Source: Siphonodentalium dalli (Eukaryota > Mollusca > Scaphopoda > Gadilida > Siphonodentaliidae). Taken from it: a DNA stretch of 64,000 nucleotides. The translations under genes were made by a program, and so were the position numbers. Where the stretch lies: contig CP136066.1 in the NCBI GenBank assembly GCA_032622095.1, positions 194,796,816 through 194,860,815 on the forward strand, in the 5' to 3' direction. Below the pieces are notes generated by a model. The model did not search any database, was not told the origin of the DNA, and saw only the letters and a program-made list of their open reading frames with translations. Position 1 is the stretch's first letter, and every line of letters starts with the position of its first letter. Below, piece after piece: positions 23,709 through 34,225 of this stretch.

Positions 23709-24410
23709 TCTATCTCATATATATTTTGAAGACCTCTGTCTGTTTGTCTGTTTGTATGTATGTTTGTCTGTCATTTATACAAATCTACGATTCTCGACCG
23801 ATCGGGACGAAACTTGGTACGTGCGTGTAGTTTGACCAGGCGGTGGACGTTGTCGTATTGGCGAGTCCGTGCGGCGCCCGCGCAGCGCATGCGCAGACGA
23901 GATCTCGGAAACGGGTGGAGCTATCGACTTGAAATTTGCTATGTGAATGTATCTTGCCCCGGATACGAATTTTATCGGGTCGCCGAGCCCGTGCGACGCC
24001 AGCTTCGCGCATGAGCAGACGAGATCTCGGAAACGGGTGGAGCTATCGACTTGAAATTTGCTATGTGAATGTATCTTGCCCCGGATAAAAAAAAAATTCG
24101 GGTCGCCGAGCCCGTGCGACGCCAGCTTCCCGCATGCGCAGACGAGATCTCGGAAACGGGTGGAGCTATCGACTTGAAATGTGGTATGTGAATGTATCTT
24201 GCCCCGGATACGAATTTTATCGGGTCGCCGAGCCCGTGCGACGCCAGCTTCGCGCATGAGCAGACGAGATCTCGGAAACGGGTGGAGCTATCGACTTGAA
24301 ATTTGGTTTTTGAATAGCCCGGACAACGTCGGGCTGGGTAGAGCTGGTGAAGCTATCGACTTGAAATTTGGTTTTTGAATAGCCCGGACAACGTCGGGCT
24401 CATCGGCTAG
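23709..24410 (+). mobile_element. Helitron-like unit U4 (type C, alpha)
   Basis: 5' end TCTATCTCATATATATTTTG then a CTGT/TTTG microsatellite and CGATTCTCGACCGATCGGG. The body is a 122-bp minisatellite (four copies). Ends with a CCCGGACAACGTCGGG hairpin and CTAG; a short tandem copy of this hairpin end lies about 70 bp upstream. Confidence 0.75.
23899..24310 (+). repeat. 122-bp minisatellite inside U4
   Basis: GAGATCTCGGAAACGGGTGG starts units at 23,899, 24,021, 24,143 and 24,266. Each unit runs through CTTGAAATTTGSTATGTG, TTGCCCCGGATA and a GCGCATGCGCAGAC-type block. The same unit occurs in U2, U6, U9 and U11. Confidence 0.9.
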
Positions 24411-25539
24411 TCTATCTATACTATATATTTTGAGACTTCGTATATATGTACTTCATAGAATCGAAAACGGTTGGCTCGATTGAGTTCAAACTTCCCATCT
24501 AAGGGTAAAAACCCACGAACACCGTAGTTGTCGGGTTTTGGAGAAGCTCTGAGCACCATTTATCCACTCCCAAATCACCGCAAAGGCACGGCATGGGTTA
24601 ATCAAGTGATTATTTAATGAGCGTTTGTTTTTGACGCATCGCTATAAAGAGCGTCTGTTTGCCATTCAACGTTATTTGCATCTGCAGAGAGATATACGGA
24701 ACATACATTAAATTTAAAAAACATTTGTTTCTGACCAACCCTGCGAGCACGGATGTCGCGCTTTGTTTTTACAGTATATAATTATATACCGAAATCATCC
24801 CAGATAATCACGAATATAGCATCACATTTCTCCCCAGATATACCGGTATAAAGCTACTGGAATCTGCCCACGGCAATGTCGGCTTATATGACATCTTTAC
24901 TACACATGACAGCCGATGGACAATTGGTCTCTATATATGTACCAAAATTACGCCGCGTTGGTAACTGTGAAATTCCAGGGAATGCCGATTGAGCTCAAAC
25001 TTGCTACCTACGGGAAGTGTCATATATATGAGTGTGTCCTTTATAGACTCGAACCGATTGAGCTCAAACTTGCTAAATATTGACTGGGAAATTCCAGGGA
25101 ATGCCGATTGAGCTCAAACTTGCTACCTACGGGAAGTGTCATATATATGTGTGTGTCCTTTATAGACTCGAACCGATTGAGCTCAAACTTGCTAAATACG
25201 GGAAGTGTCATGGACGGTTTCATTGAAAAAAAAAAAAAATCGGGTAAAATTGAAAAAAAAAATTAAAAAGGCACAATTAACTCCTTGAAAAACCAAAAAA
25301 AATCGGGTAAAATTTAAAAACAAAAAATTAAATTAAAAAATTAAAAAGGCACAATTAACTCATTGAAAAACAAACAAATTAACTCGTTGAAAAACAAAAA
25401 ATTAAATTAAAATTGTCATGTTTCTGACTATTGCCGAAATTTGGTGCAAATGCAGCACAAGTGTCTCGGAACCTGTTGCAATTGCTTTTTCGAACAAAGC
25501 CATGGGACGAATGCCGCCAGTGGCGGGCTAACCTGCTAG
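24411..25539 (+). mobile_element. Helitron-like unit U5 (type B, beta)
   Basis: Starts TCTATCTATACTATATATTT directly after CTAG. Contains TAATGAGCGT and TAAAGAGCGT 30 bp apart (24,615; 24,645), a 119-bp tandem duplication (from 24,971 and 25,090, with CCGATTGAGCTCAAACTTGC) and A-rich linkers. Ends with the GCCGCCAGTGGCGG hairpin and CTAG. Confidence 0.75.
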
Positions 25540-26561
25540 TCTATCTATTATATATTTTGAAAGATCTGTGTGTGTATGTGTTTGTTTGTTTGTGTGTGTG
25601 TGTGTGTGTGTGTTTGAAATCGATGGACTCGAAAACGACTAAGCCAATTTCGATGAAATTTGGTATTTTACGGTATTTTCGGCCGGAGACGAACATAGGC
25701 ATATTTATTTGTCCGTGCGAGGTCAACTTTTCACGTGCGGAGGTCAAATCTATTTTTACGCCGTTTTTGCGCTAATATATTTCAGTTCGGTGCTCACAAA
25801 TCGATTCGATATAGCGCGAATAATAAATTGCCAGTCATATAATTTGCACGGTTAGAATCTGTGTGGCTTCATCTTTCCAACGATATATAATATGTATGTA
25901 TCCGTTTTAGTTATCTGCCTCAATTATTAGGTACAAGTGGTACGATGCTTTTATCGGGATAAAATCAATGCGTAATTTCTATGACGTCGTCAGAGGTCAT
26001 AAAGTTAGATTACGTTAACTCTCACCCTGCCGATGCATTTGACTGTGTCGCGTTAACTCATCACCGGCCGAGGTATCCGCAAATGACATTGGGCTATATA
26101 TCTCGAAAACGGGTGTAGCTATCGACTTGAAATTTGGTATGTGAATGTATCTTGGCCCGGATACGAATTTTATCGGGTCGCCGAGCACGTGCGACGCCAG
26201 CTTCGCGCATGCGCAGACGAGATCTCGGAAACGGGTTGAGATATTGACTTTAAATTTGGTATGTGAATGTATCTTGCCCCAACTCTCACCCTGCCGATGC
26301 ATTTGACTGTGTCGCGTTAACTCATCACCGGCCGAGGTATCCGCAAATGACATTGGGCTATATATCTCGGAAACGGGTGTAGCTATCGACTTGAAATTTG
26401 GTATGTGAATGTATCTTGCCCCGGTTACGAATTTTATCGGGTCGCCGAGCACGCGCGACACCAGCTTCGCGCATGCGCAGACCAGATCTAGGAAACGGGT
26501 GGAGCAATCGACTTGAAATTTGGTTTTTGAATAGCCCGGACGAAGTCGGGTCACCTTCTAG
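25540..26561 (+). mobile_element. Helitron-like unit U6 (type A, alpha)
   Basis: Type A head (TCTATCTATTATATATTTTG, TG tract, GACTCGAAAACGACTAAGCC) like U1 and U2. Two minisatellite segments with a duplicated CCTGCCGATGCATTTGACTG block at about 26,025 and 26,290. Ends with CCCGGACGAAGTCGGG and CTAG. Confidence 0.75.
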
Positions 26562-27661
26562 TACTATATATTTTGAGACTTCGTATATGTGTGTGTGTGT
26601 GTACTTCATAGAATCCAAAACGCGTGTACAGATTGAGATCAAACTTCCTATGTAAGTGTCAAATCCCACCGACACGACCGTGGTAGCGGTTTAGAGAAGC
26701 TCAGAGCACCCGTTCTCCAATCTCAAATCACCGCAAAGGCACGGCGGGGGTTAATCAAGTGATTATTTAATGAGCGTTTGTTTTTGACGCATCTCTATAA
26801 AGAGCGTCTGTTTCCCATTCAACGTTATTCGCATCTGCAGAGTTATACGGGAACGCAAACGTTATCGCTCGAAATTTATTCCCTGCTAGCACGGATGGCG
26901 CGCTTTGATTTTACAGTATATACGGTATATACCGAGATCATCCCAGATAATCACGAATATAGCATCAGATTTCTCCCCAGATATACCGTTATAAAGCTAC
27001 TGGAATCTGCCAATCTACGGGAAATTCCAGGGAATGCCGATTGAGCTCAAACTTGCTACCTACGGGAAGTGTCATATATATGAGTGTGTCCTTTATAGAC
27101 TCTAACCGATTGAGCTCAAACTTGCTAAATAAGAAAATAGCCCCCAAGCCGTAAATATCAACAACAACGATATTACTAAATACACGTTTTCGGCAATGTG
27201 AGAGTTTTTGGGGAGCCGTGATGCCAACAACGACCCGAAGACAGATTTCCCGACGGGAAGCGTTTGTTTTAAATTCAATGCAATGTTATCGTAGAGAGAT
27301 TTCACGAAACAAAGAATGCGTTGTCTGTCGTTCCTAGGAAGGGGGGATTTCTACGGGTAAATTTTTCCGCCAGAAACAAAAAATTTAATTAAAACAATTT
27401 AAAATTTAATTTCAATTCAATGCAATGTTATCGTAGAGAGATTTCACGAAACAAAGAATGCGTTGTATGTCGTTCCTAGGAAGGGGCGATTTCTACGGGT
27501 AAATTTTTCCGCCAGAAAAAAAAAATTTAATTTAAAAAACATTAAATTCAAATTAAAAAATAAAAAACAAAAATAAATAAAAACAAAATAATTACAAAAA
27601 TGTCATGTTTCTGAAACAAAGCCATGGGACGAATGCCGCCAGTGGCGGGCTAACCTGCTAG
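26562..27661 (+). mobile_element. Helitron-like unit U7 (type B, beta)
   Basis: Type B head and beta tail. Internal direct repeat of about 150 bp (GTTATCGTAGAGAGATTTCA at about 27,285 and 27,427). Nearly identical to U8 along its whole length. Confidence 0.8.
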
Positions 27662-28767
27662 TCTATACTATATATTTTGAGACTTCGTATATGTGTGTGT
27701 GTGTGTGTACTTCATAGAATCCAAAACGCGTGTACAGATTGAGATCACACTTCCTATGTAAGTGTCAAATCCCACCGACACGACCGTGGTAGCGGTTTAG
27801 AGAAGCTCAGAGCACCCGTTCTCCAATCTCAAATCACCGCAAAGGCACGGCGGGGGTTAATCAAGTGATTATTTAATGAGCGTTTGTTTTTGACGCATCT
27901 CTATAAAGAGCGTCTGTTTCCCATTCAACGTTATTCGCATCTGCAGAGTTATACGGGAACGCAAACGTTATCGCTCGAAATTTATTCCCTGCGAGCACGG
28001 ATGGCGCGCTTTGATTTTACAGTATATACGGTATATACCGAGATCATCCCAGATAATCACGAATATAGCATCAGATTTCTCCCCAGATATACCGTTATAA
28101 AGCTACTGGAATCTGCCAATCTACGGGAAATTCCAGGGAATGCCGATTGAGCTCAAACTTGCTACCTACGGGAAGTGTCATATATATGAGTGTGTCCTTT
28201 ATAGACTCTAACCGATTGAGCTCAAACTTGCTAAATAAGAAAATAGCCCCCAAGCCGTAAATATCAACAACAACGATATTACTAAATACACGTTTTCGGC
28301 AATGTGAGAGTTTTCGGGGAGCCGTGATGCCAACAACGACCCGAAGACAGATTTCCCGACGGGAAGCGTTTGTTTTAAATTCAATGCAATGTTATCGTAG
28401 AGAGATTTCACGAAACAAAGAATGCGTTGTCTGTCGTTCCTAGCAAGGGGGGATTTCTACGGGTAAATTTTTCCGCCAGAAACAAAAAAATTAATTAAAA
28501 CAATTTAAAATTTAATTTCAATTCAATGCAATGTTATCGTAGAGAGATTTCACGAAACAAAGAATGCGTTGTCTGTCGTTCCTAGGAAGGGGCGATTTCT
28601 ACGGGTAAATTTTTCCGCCAGAAAAAAAAATTTAAATTTAAAAAACATTAAATTCAAATTAAAAAATAAAAAACAAAAATAAATAAAAACAAAATAATTA
28701 CAAAAATGTCATGTTTCTGAAACAAAGCCATGGGACGAATGCCGCCAGTGGCGGGCTAACCTGCTAG
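27662..28767 (+). mobile_element. Helitron-like unit U8 (near-identical twin of U7)
   Basis: Matches U7 base for base apart from a handful of substitutions and A-run length changes, at an offset of about 1,106 bp. Two adjacent full-length copies joined CTAG|TC point to very recent tandem amplification or array expansion. Confidence 0.8.
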
Positions 28768-29951
28768 TCTATACTATATATTTTGAGACTTCGTATATAT
28801 GTGTGTGTGTGTGTACTTCATAGAATCCAAAACGCGTGTACAGATTGAGATCAAATTTCGTATGTAAGTGTAAAATCCCACCGACACCGCCGTAATAGTG
28901 TTTTCGAGAAGCTCTGAGCACCCTTTATCCACTCCCAGTCATCGAAATCAGCTCAAACGGCACGGCCGGGGTTAATAACGTCATTATATATATATATGAA
29001 GTCAGAGTCTCCAAAGTTATACCGGAACAAACACGTGTTTACGTCGTCTTGGGGGTCCACGATGGGAGTCTGACTTCAATGCAATGTTATCGCTCGAAAC
29101 ACGTGTTTACTTCGTGTTGAGGTTCACGATGGGAGTCTGACAATTGTTATCGCTCGAAATAGTACATTAGGACGGGAACGGCTGGACAGATTGAGCTCAA
29201 ACTTCCTATCTAAAGGTAAAATACCTCGTACGATGTCGTCCACGCGTTTTCCAGAAGCTCCGAGCACCCGTACTCCACTCCCAGTCATAAAAATCAGCTC
29301 AAACGGCACGGCCGGGGTTAATAACGTCATTATATATATATATACGAAGTCAACGTTATTAGCATTTGCATTGAGTGCATTTCCTAGAACGCAACACGTG
29401 TTTTACGTCGTCTTGAGGTTCACGATGGGAGTCATTTCAATGCAATGTTATCGCTCGAAACACGTGTTTACTTCGTGTTGAGGTTCACGATGGGAGTCTG
29501 ACATTTCAATGCAATGTTATCGCTCGAAATATTATGCAGAAAGGCAGATCTCGGAAACGGGTGGAGCTATCGACCTGAAATTTGCTATGTGAATGTATCT
29601 TGCACCGGGTACAAATTTTATCGGGTCGCCGAGCCCATGCGACGCCCGTGCAGCGCATGCGCAGACGAGATCTCGGAAACGGGTGGAGCTATCGACTTGA
29701 AATTTGCTATGTGAATGTATCTTGGGCCGGGTACAAATTTGATCGGGTCGCCGAGCCCGTGCGACGCCAACTTCGCGCATGCGCAGACCAGATCTCGGAA
29801 ACGGGTGGAGCTACCGGGTACAATTTTTTCTTATTGAAACGCGTGGAGCTAAAAATTAAAAAAAAATATAAACAAATGTCACAATTAACTCATTGAAAAA
29901 CAAAAAATGTCATGTTTCGGACAAGCCGCCGGTGGCGGGCTACCCTGCTAG
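28768..29951 (+). mobile_element. Helitron-like unit U9 (type B, beta, with minisatellite)
   Basis: Type B head; repeated CACGATGGGAGTCTGAC blocks and two CGTCATTATATATATATA stretches; then two to three 122-bp minisatellite units at about 29,545-29,815. Ends GCCGCCGGTGGCGG, GCTACCCTG, CTAG. The minisatellite otherwise occurs in alpha-ended units, so U9 may be chimeric. Confidence 0.7.
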
Positions 29952-31072
29952 TACTATATATTTTGAGACTTCCGTATATATATGTGTACTTCATAGAATC
30001 GAAAACGGTTCGCTCGATTGGGTTCAAACTTCCCATCTAAATGTAAAAAACCACGGGAATCGTCGTCGCAGCGTTTTGGAGAAGCTCAGAGCACGCGTTC
30101 TCCACTCTCATTCACAAAAACGGCACTGCGGTGGTTAATAGCGTTGATAGTTAAAGAGCGTTCGTGACCGCATTGTCTTGATAAAGAGCGTATGTGTTTA
30201 ATGTGACTCTTACGTCTGGGTCTCGGCGTGAGCGTGTAAAACTGTATCCAGACATGAGCGTGTTGTGTGACGACATTCCCAACACCTAACAGGGACAAAT
30301 ATCTATTAGCCACCACCAAGGCGAGTAACGACATTCCCAACACCTAACAGGGACAAATATCTATTAGCCACCATCAAGGCGAGTATTGCGACGTATTAAT
30401 TCAAATGCTTTCGATCAAACAATATTCTTTGTCGCACTCATATTTCGTAATCTCTACGAAAGCAGCACATGTCGCGTTGGTGATGGGGTGCGCGGCGGGA
30501 TTAATTTAAATATGTCATGTTGGTAACAATATCTAGCCGAGAATTCCTCAGACCTACAGACGAATAGGACCAGCAAATTTCAAAATTGGTCACTCGACCT
30601 CCCCATGAATATCTTCTGGAAAATGCCAGGGAATGCGTGCCCATTATCGGGCCATTGTGTGTGTCGCGGTCGCGCAATTTGAACACTTTCGAGGTAAATA
30701 CACGTGGTTGTGAATTACGTCACGCCACGTGGATCCAGGCGGAAGTTAATCTGACCCTTCCAATGCCACGTACGTTAGTGATACCGGAGTTATAGCGTGC
30801 GCGTTATGTTTTTTGACTGACCACAGTGCCCGATCCGCCGAATGTGAGCATGTTATCTCCTGTTACGGCAGTCCGTGGTCCACGGTAGTCAATTGTCGTG
30901 TCGAATATTGAAGCCTACTGATCAATTCAAGGTCAAATCGGGTAAAACTCGCTGTTTTCGACGAAATTGCACACCTAGGTGCAGCATGTATACGTGTCTC
31001 GGAAGCTGTTACAATTGCTTTTTCGAACAAAGCCATGAGACGATCCACGCCAATGGCGGGCTAACCTGCTAG
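29952..31072 (+). mobile_element. Helitron-like unit U10 (type B, beta)
   Basis: Type B head; paired TAAAGAGCGT at 30,152 and 30,182; tandem 58-bp duplication (CGACATTCCCAACACC at 30,271 and 30,329); AAGGTCAAATCGGG near the end. Ends CGCCAATGGCGGG, CTAACCTG, CTAG. Confidence 0.75.
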
Positions 31073-31974
31073 TCTCATATATATTTTTTGAAGACCTCTG
31101 TTTGTCTGTCTGTCTGTATGTCTGTCTGTCTGTATGTCATTTATACAAATCTACGATTCTCGACCGATCGGGACGAAACCTGGTACGTGTGTGTAGTTTG
31201 ACCAGGCGGTGGACGTTGTCGTATTGGCGAGCCCGTGCGGCGCCCGCTTCGCGCATGCGCAGACGAGATCTCGGAAACGGGTGGAGCTATCGACTTGGAT
31301 ACGAATTTTATCGGGTCGCCGAGCCCGTGCGACACAAGCTTCGCGCATGCGCAGACCAGATCTCGGAAACGGGTGGAGCTATCGACTTGAAATTTGGTAT
31401 GTGAATGTATCTTGCCCCGGATACGAATTTTATCGGGTCGCCGAGCCCGTGCGACGCCAGCTTCGCGCATGCGCAGACGAGATCTCGGAAACGGGTGGAG
31501 CTATCGATTTGAAATTTGCTATGTGAATGTATCTTGCCCCGGATACGAATTTTATCGGGTCGCCGAGCCCGTGCGACGGGATTTCGATGAAAATTAGTGT
31601 CTGGGGATGCTTTCGTGTGGGGATTGTCGTGGGCCTATTTGTTTGTCCGTGCGGCGTGACATTGGCCTTGAGGTCGGGTCAATTCAGGGTCAGATCGCGA
31701 ATTTTTATGGGATTTCGACGAAATTATATGCGTATGGTTATTTTTGTCCACTGTGTGATTTGGACGGGTCGAGTCGTGACCCCGACTTGGCCTTGACCTT
31801 CGAAGTGGCCGATTCGGGGTCAGGTCGGGTGGGCCGGATGGATTTCGACGGGTACTTTTGTCGGGTACTTTAGTTCGGGCAGTGTTTTGGACGGGTCAAA
31901 TCGTGGCCCCACCTGGCCTTGACCTTCGAGATGGACGGTTCAGGGTCGGGTGGCACAGTTCACCGAGGGGCGTG
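31073..31974 (+). mobile_element. Helitron-like unit U11 (type C, 3' end not found)
   Basis: Type C head as in U4 (TCTCATATATATTTTTTGAA, CTGT repeats, CGATTCTCGACCGATCGGG), minisatellite at about 31,250-31,575, then repeated GGCCTTGACCTTCGA blocks. No hairpin-CTAG end is visible before the sequence switches to an inverted unit near 31,975. Confidence 0.6.
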
Positions 31975-32233
31975 GGGAAATATTTAGCAAGTTTGAGCTC
32001 AATCGGTTCGAGTCTATAAAGGACATACTCATATATATGACACTTCCCGTAGGTAGCAAGTTTGAGCTCAATCGGCATTCCCTGGAATTTCCCAGTCACC
32101 AACGCGGCGTAATTTTGGTACATATATAGAGACCCGGTTGTCATGTGTAGTAAAGATGTCTTATAAGCCGACATTGCCGTGGGGATGCCCGTTCCTACAC
32201 GCGTTTTCGATTCTATGAAGTACCCACATATAT

Positions 32234-32262
<29 letters not shown>
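31975..32262 (-). mobile_element. Inverted partial Helitron-like unit U12 (type B head)
   Basis: Reverse complement of parts of U5: GCAAGTTTGAGCTCAATCGG (twice), GGAATTTCCC, CCAACGCGGCGTAATTTTGG, then CGATTCTATGAAGTACCCAC and a TG tract. It ends the array in opposite orientation and runs into TA repeats. Confidence 0.7.
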
Positions 32263-32268
<6 letters not shown>

Positions 32269-32269
32269 G

Positions 32270-32309
<40 letters not shown>

Positions 32310-32335
32310 CTATATATATATATATATATATATTT
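32240..32335. repeat. (TA)n tract with TAGCTA interruptions
   Basis: About 95 bp of TA dinucleotides interrupted at two points by TAGCTA. Likely to form cruciforms and to be length-variable or mis-assembled. Confidence 0.9.
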
Positions 32336-32344
32336 AGATATCAT

Positions 32345-32350
32345 TTTATT
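32345..32350 (-). promoter_or_regulatory. Poly(A) signal AATAAA of the candidate two-exon gene
   Basis: Canonical AATAAA on the minus strand about 31 nt beyond the stop codon at 32,381-32,383. Confidence 0.45.
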
Positions 32351-32380
32351 GTAGAATGTATGTAGGGGTCCATCCTGTCA

Positions 32381-33507
32381 TTAGATGAGTTGGCATTTCA
32401 GTTCTTTTAACATTATAGGCCTATCATCCGAATCCGATTCTGCGAATAACGTCTTACGACAATGGAAATCTTTCATTGGTGTGTCTTCAGGTTTGATCTT
32501 TGAATGACGTTCTCCACATGGTGGCGTGTGTGGGTTTTTTAATGTCAAACACTTCGCATCTATATCCGTGTGTATAAATGTATCTTGTGGCGTGGTGTGC
32601 TTTTCTTTGCAATGAAAACACCTGTATATCTGAAAAAGAAACAAGCACATGTAAGAATAACCAGAAATAAGAATAATCAGACACGACATCATACAACAAT
32701 AACCTTAACTAGTGTGTGCCAACCAGAAATAATCATAATAAATCGCGTAAATACCAAAATATAACGACTGAAAGCGAAATAGTGTCATTTCTACTCAATA
32801 ATGTAGGGTAGTTTGCATACGTGTGTGCTTATATTGAATAATACCGTTGAAATACATTCAAAAATCTATGCATATACTCCGAATATGGTCGATTTTTTGC
32901 CGTATTGATCAAGGCGATGTTTGGAGAAGAGACGTGTAGCGTATCAATTATCGGAACATGAGAAAAGTAGCGTGCCTAAAATCGGAAACGTAGCGTATGT
33001 GTATTGGTTTTAAATCATTTTTCGCTATATAAACGGGCAATATAAGTGGAAATTTTATGACATAACATAACATGCAGAACAAAATATATCTCGCCTCAAA
33101 ACGTCCAGCTTTATCTTATTCACAGAAGGGATTGAGTTTGTTGTGGGATTGTACAAATGAGCACCCAAAAATCGAGCGATAAATGACTATTGTGTTACAA
33201 TTAAGGAACAGTTATGTGCTATAGTAAGGTACAGATCATTGTTAAAGCAGTCCGATCATATATATTAATTGTTTTTTCAGAAATAATTTATGAATACTGT
33301 AAAAACTTACCATTTTGGTGAAAATATGCTGATTTCCACACCATTATCGGGTGTGAAGCGTAGCAAATCGTAATGTGCCGCGCAGCGTTTATCGGAGAGA
33401 GGCGCGTTTGTCGTGTAACATATGAACCTCCGTGGAGTTAAGTGATCATGATTAGATAGCACCAATGTAGTGGAAATCCCGATAAGTAAAACTAATATAT
33501 ATAACAT
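32381..33507 (-). CDS. Candidate two-exon gene for a small secreted Cys-containing protein
   Basis: Exon 1 (33,507 down to 33,311) opens with ATG and a hydrophobic signal-peptide-like stretch (MLYILVLLIGISTTLVLS), then FICYTT and KRCAAHYD. It ends at a consensus donor, ATG|GTAAGT, phase 2. A matching acceptor after the pyrimidine-rich TTTCTTTTTCAG, at ATATACAG|GTG, starts exon 2 (32,621-32,381) in the right phase. Exon 2 carries CFHCKEKH, PPCGERH, FHCRK and KCQL. The stop is followed about 31 nt later by AATAAA (32,350-32,345, minus). Total about 145 residues with eight cysteines. Function unknown. Decayed relatives of exon 1, including LLLLTGISTVYSW, lie at 33,711-33,992. Inferred from splice grammar only; it could belong to an element. 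Confidence 0.4.
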
Positions 33508-34225
33508 TAGCTCCTATGTCGCAGGCATGTGGATACAACAGTTACGTTGTTATATAGCATGTCGCACGTATGCAACCATGATTTAAACACACATGTACTA
33601 GTGGAAATAGCTTTCATAAGGATAAAACTATGCATGCAGTTGGTGTTTCTGGAATAAATGAATTAGCTGCTATATATGTCGCAAGCATGTGGATATAATA
33701 AATCGGTTTGTTATATTGAGTCATATGTCACACATATATGTGGCCATGAATAGACAGTGGAAATTCCAGTCAATAACAATAAACATACATGTATTAAATA
33801 ACTAGTATTTGTAATTGAACACGATGTTCTTCGTTTGATAATAATCATACTACATATATACATAATTATAATGGATAACTGCAAAAAAGCGAGCCTGCAT
33901 GGCAATAAATAAGAACTATCATATTCGAGTATTTTACCCATCTGAATGTTGTTGATGTCATCACGTTTATGAAGATTTTCGTGTGAGAACATATAGTGTT
34001 ATGGTACTTTCGGCACACGTCGCATGCATGCGGTTATACAACAGTTCGGTGTGCTGTATTGAGTATAGACCAAGTATTCTCGGTCCACAACAGCTTTGGA
34101 TATCGATCGTGTTGATGCTCATCACATAATGAACCAAAACGATATCCAAAGCTGTAGTGAGCCGAGGACAGGACATGTTTTGGTCTATATTGAGTCACAT
34201 ATCACACGCATGTGGCCATGTTTAG
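33508..34225 (-). repeat. Degenerate long-unit repeats upstream of exon 1
   Basis: Blocks such as TATGTCGCANGCATGTGG, GTTATATTGAGT and CACATATGTGGCCATG recur at about 33,510, 33,680, 34,020 and 34,190, and GTGGAAATYCC recurs at 33,470 and 33,757. They look like old tandem copies of exon 1 with its flank. The copy-B equivalent is 42,949-43,666. Confidence 0.5.
34058..34185. other. Inverted repeat with perfect 16-bp core
   Basis: ACAGCTTTGGATATCG is matched by CGATATCCAAAGCTGT about 40 bp away. The similarity continues outwards through TATAGACCAA on both sides, giving arms of roughly 55 bp. Duplicated at about 43,499-43,626. Confidence 0.8.

Noticed and set aside
23760-31600. Many overlapping frames of 65-180 codons with repeated Arg- and Ser-rich translations
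   Set aside because: They follow the 122-bp minisatellite, occur on both strands and lack any domain; typical repeat artefacts.
32381-32699. Single-exon 103-codon minus frame starting at 32,692
   Set aside because: The region before 32,621 reads as an intron ending in a pyrimidine tract and AG, and the spliced model with exon 1 fits better.
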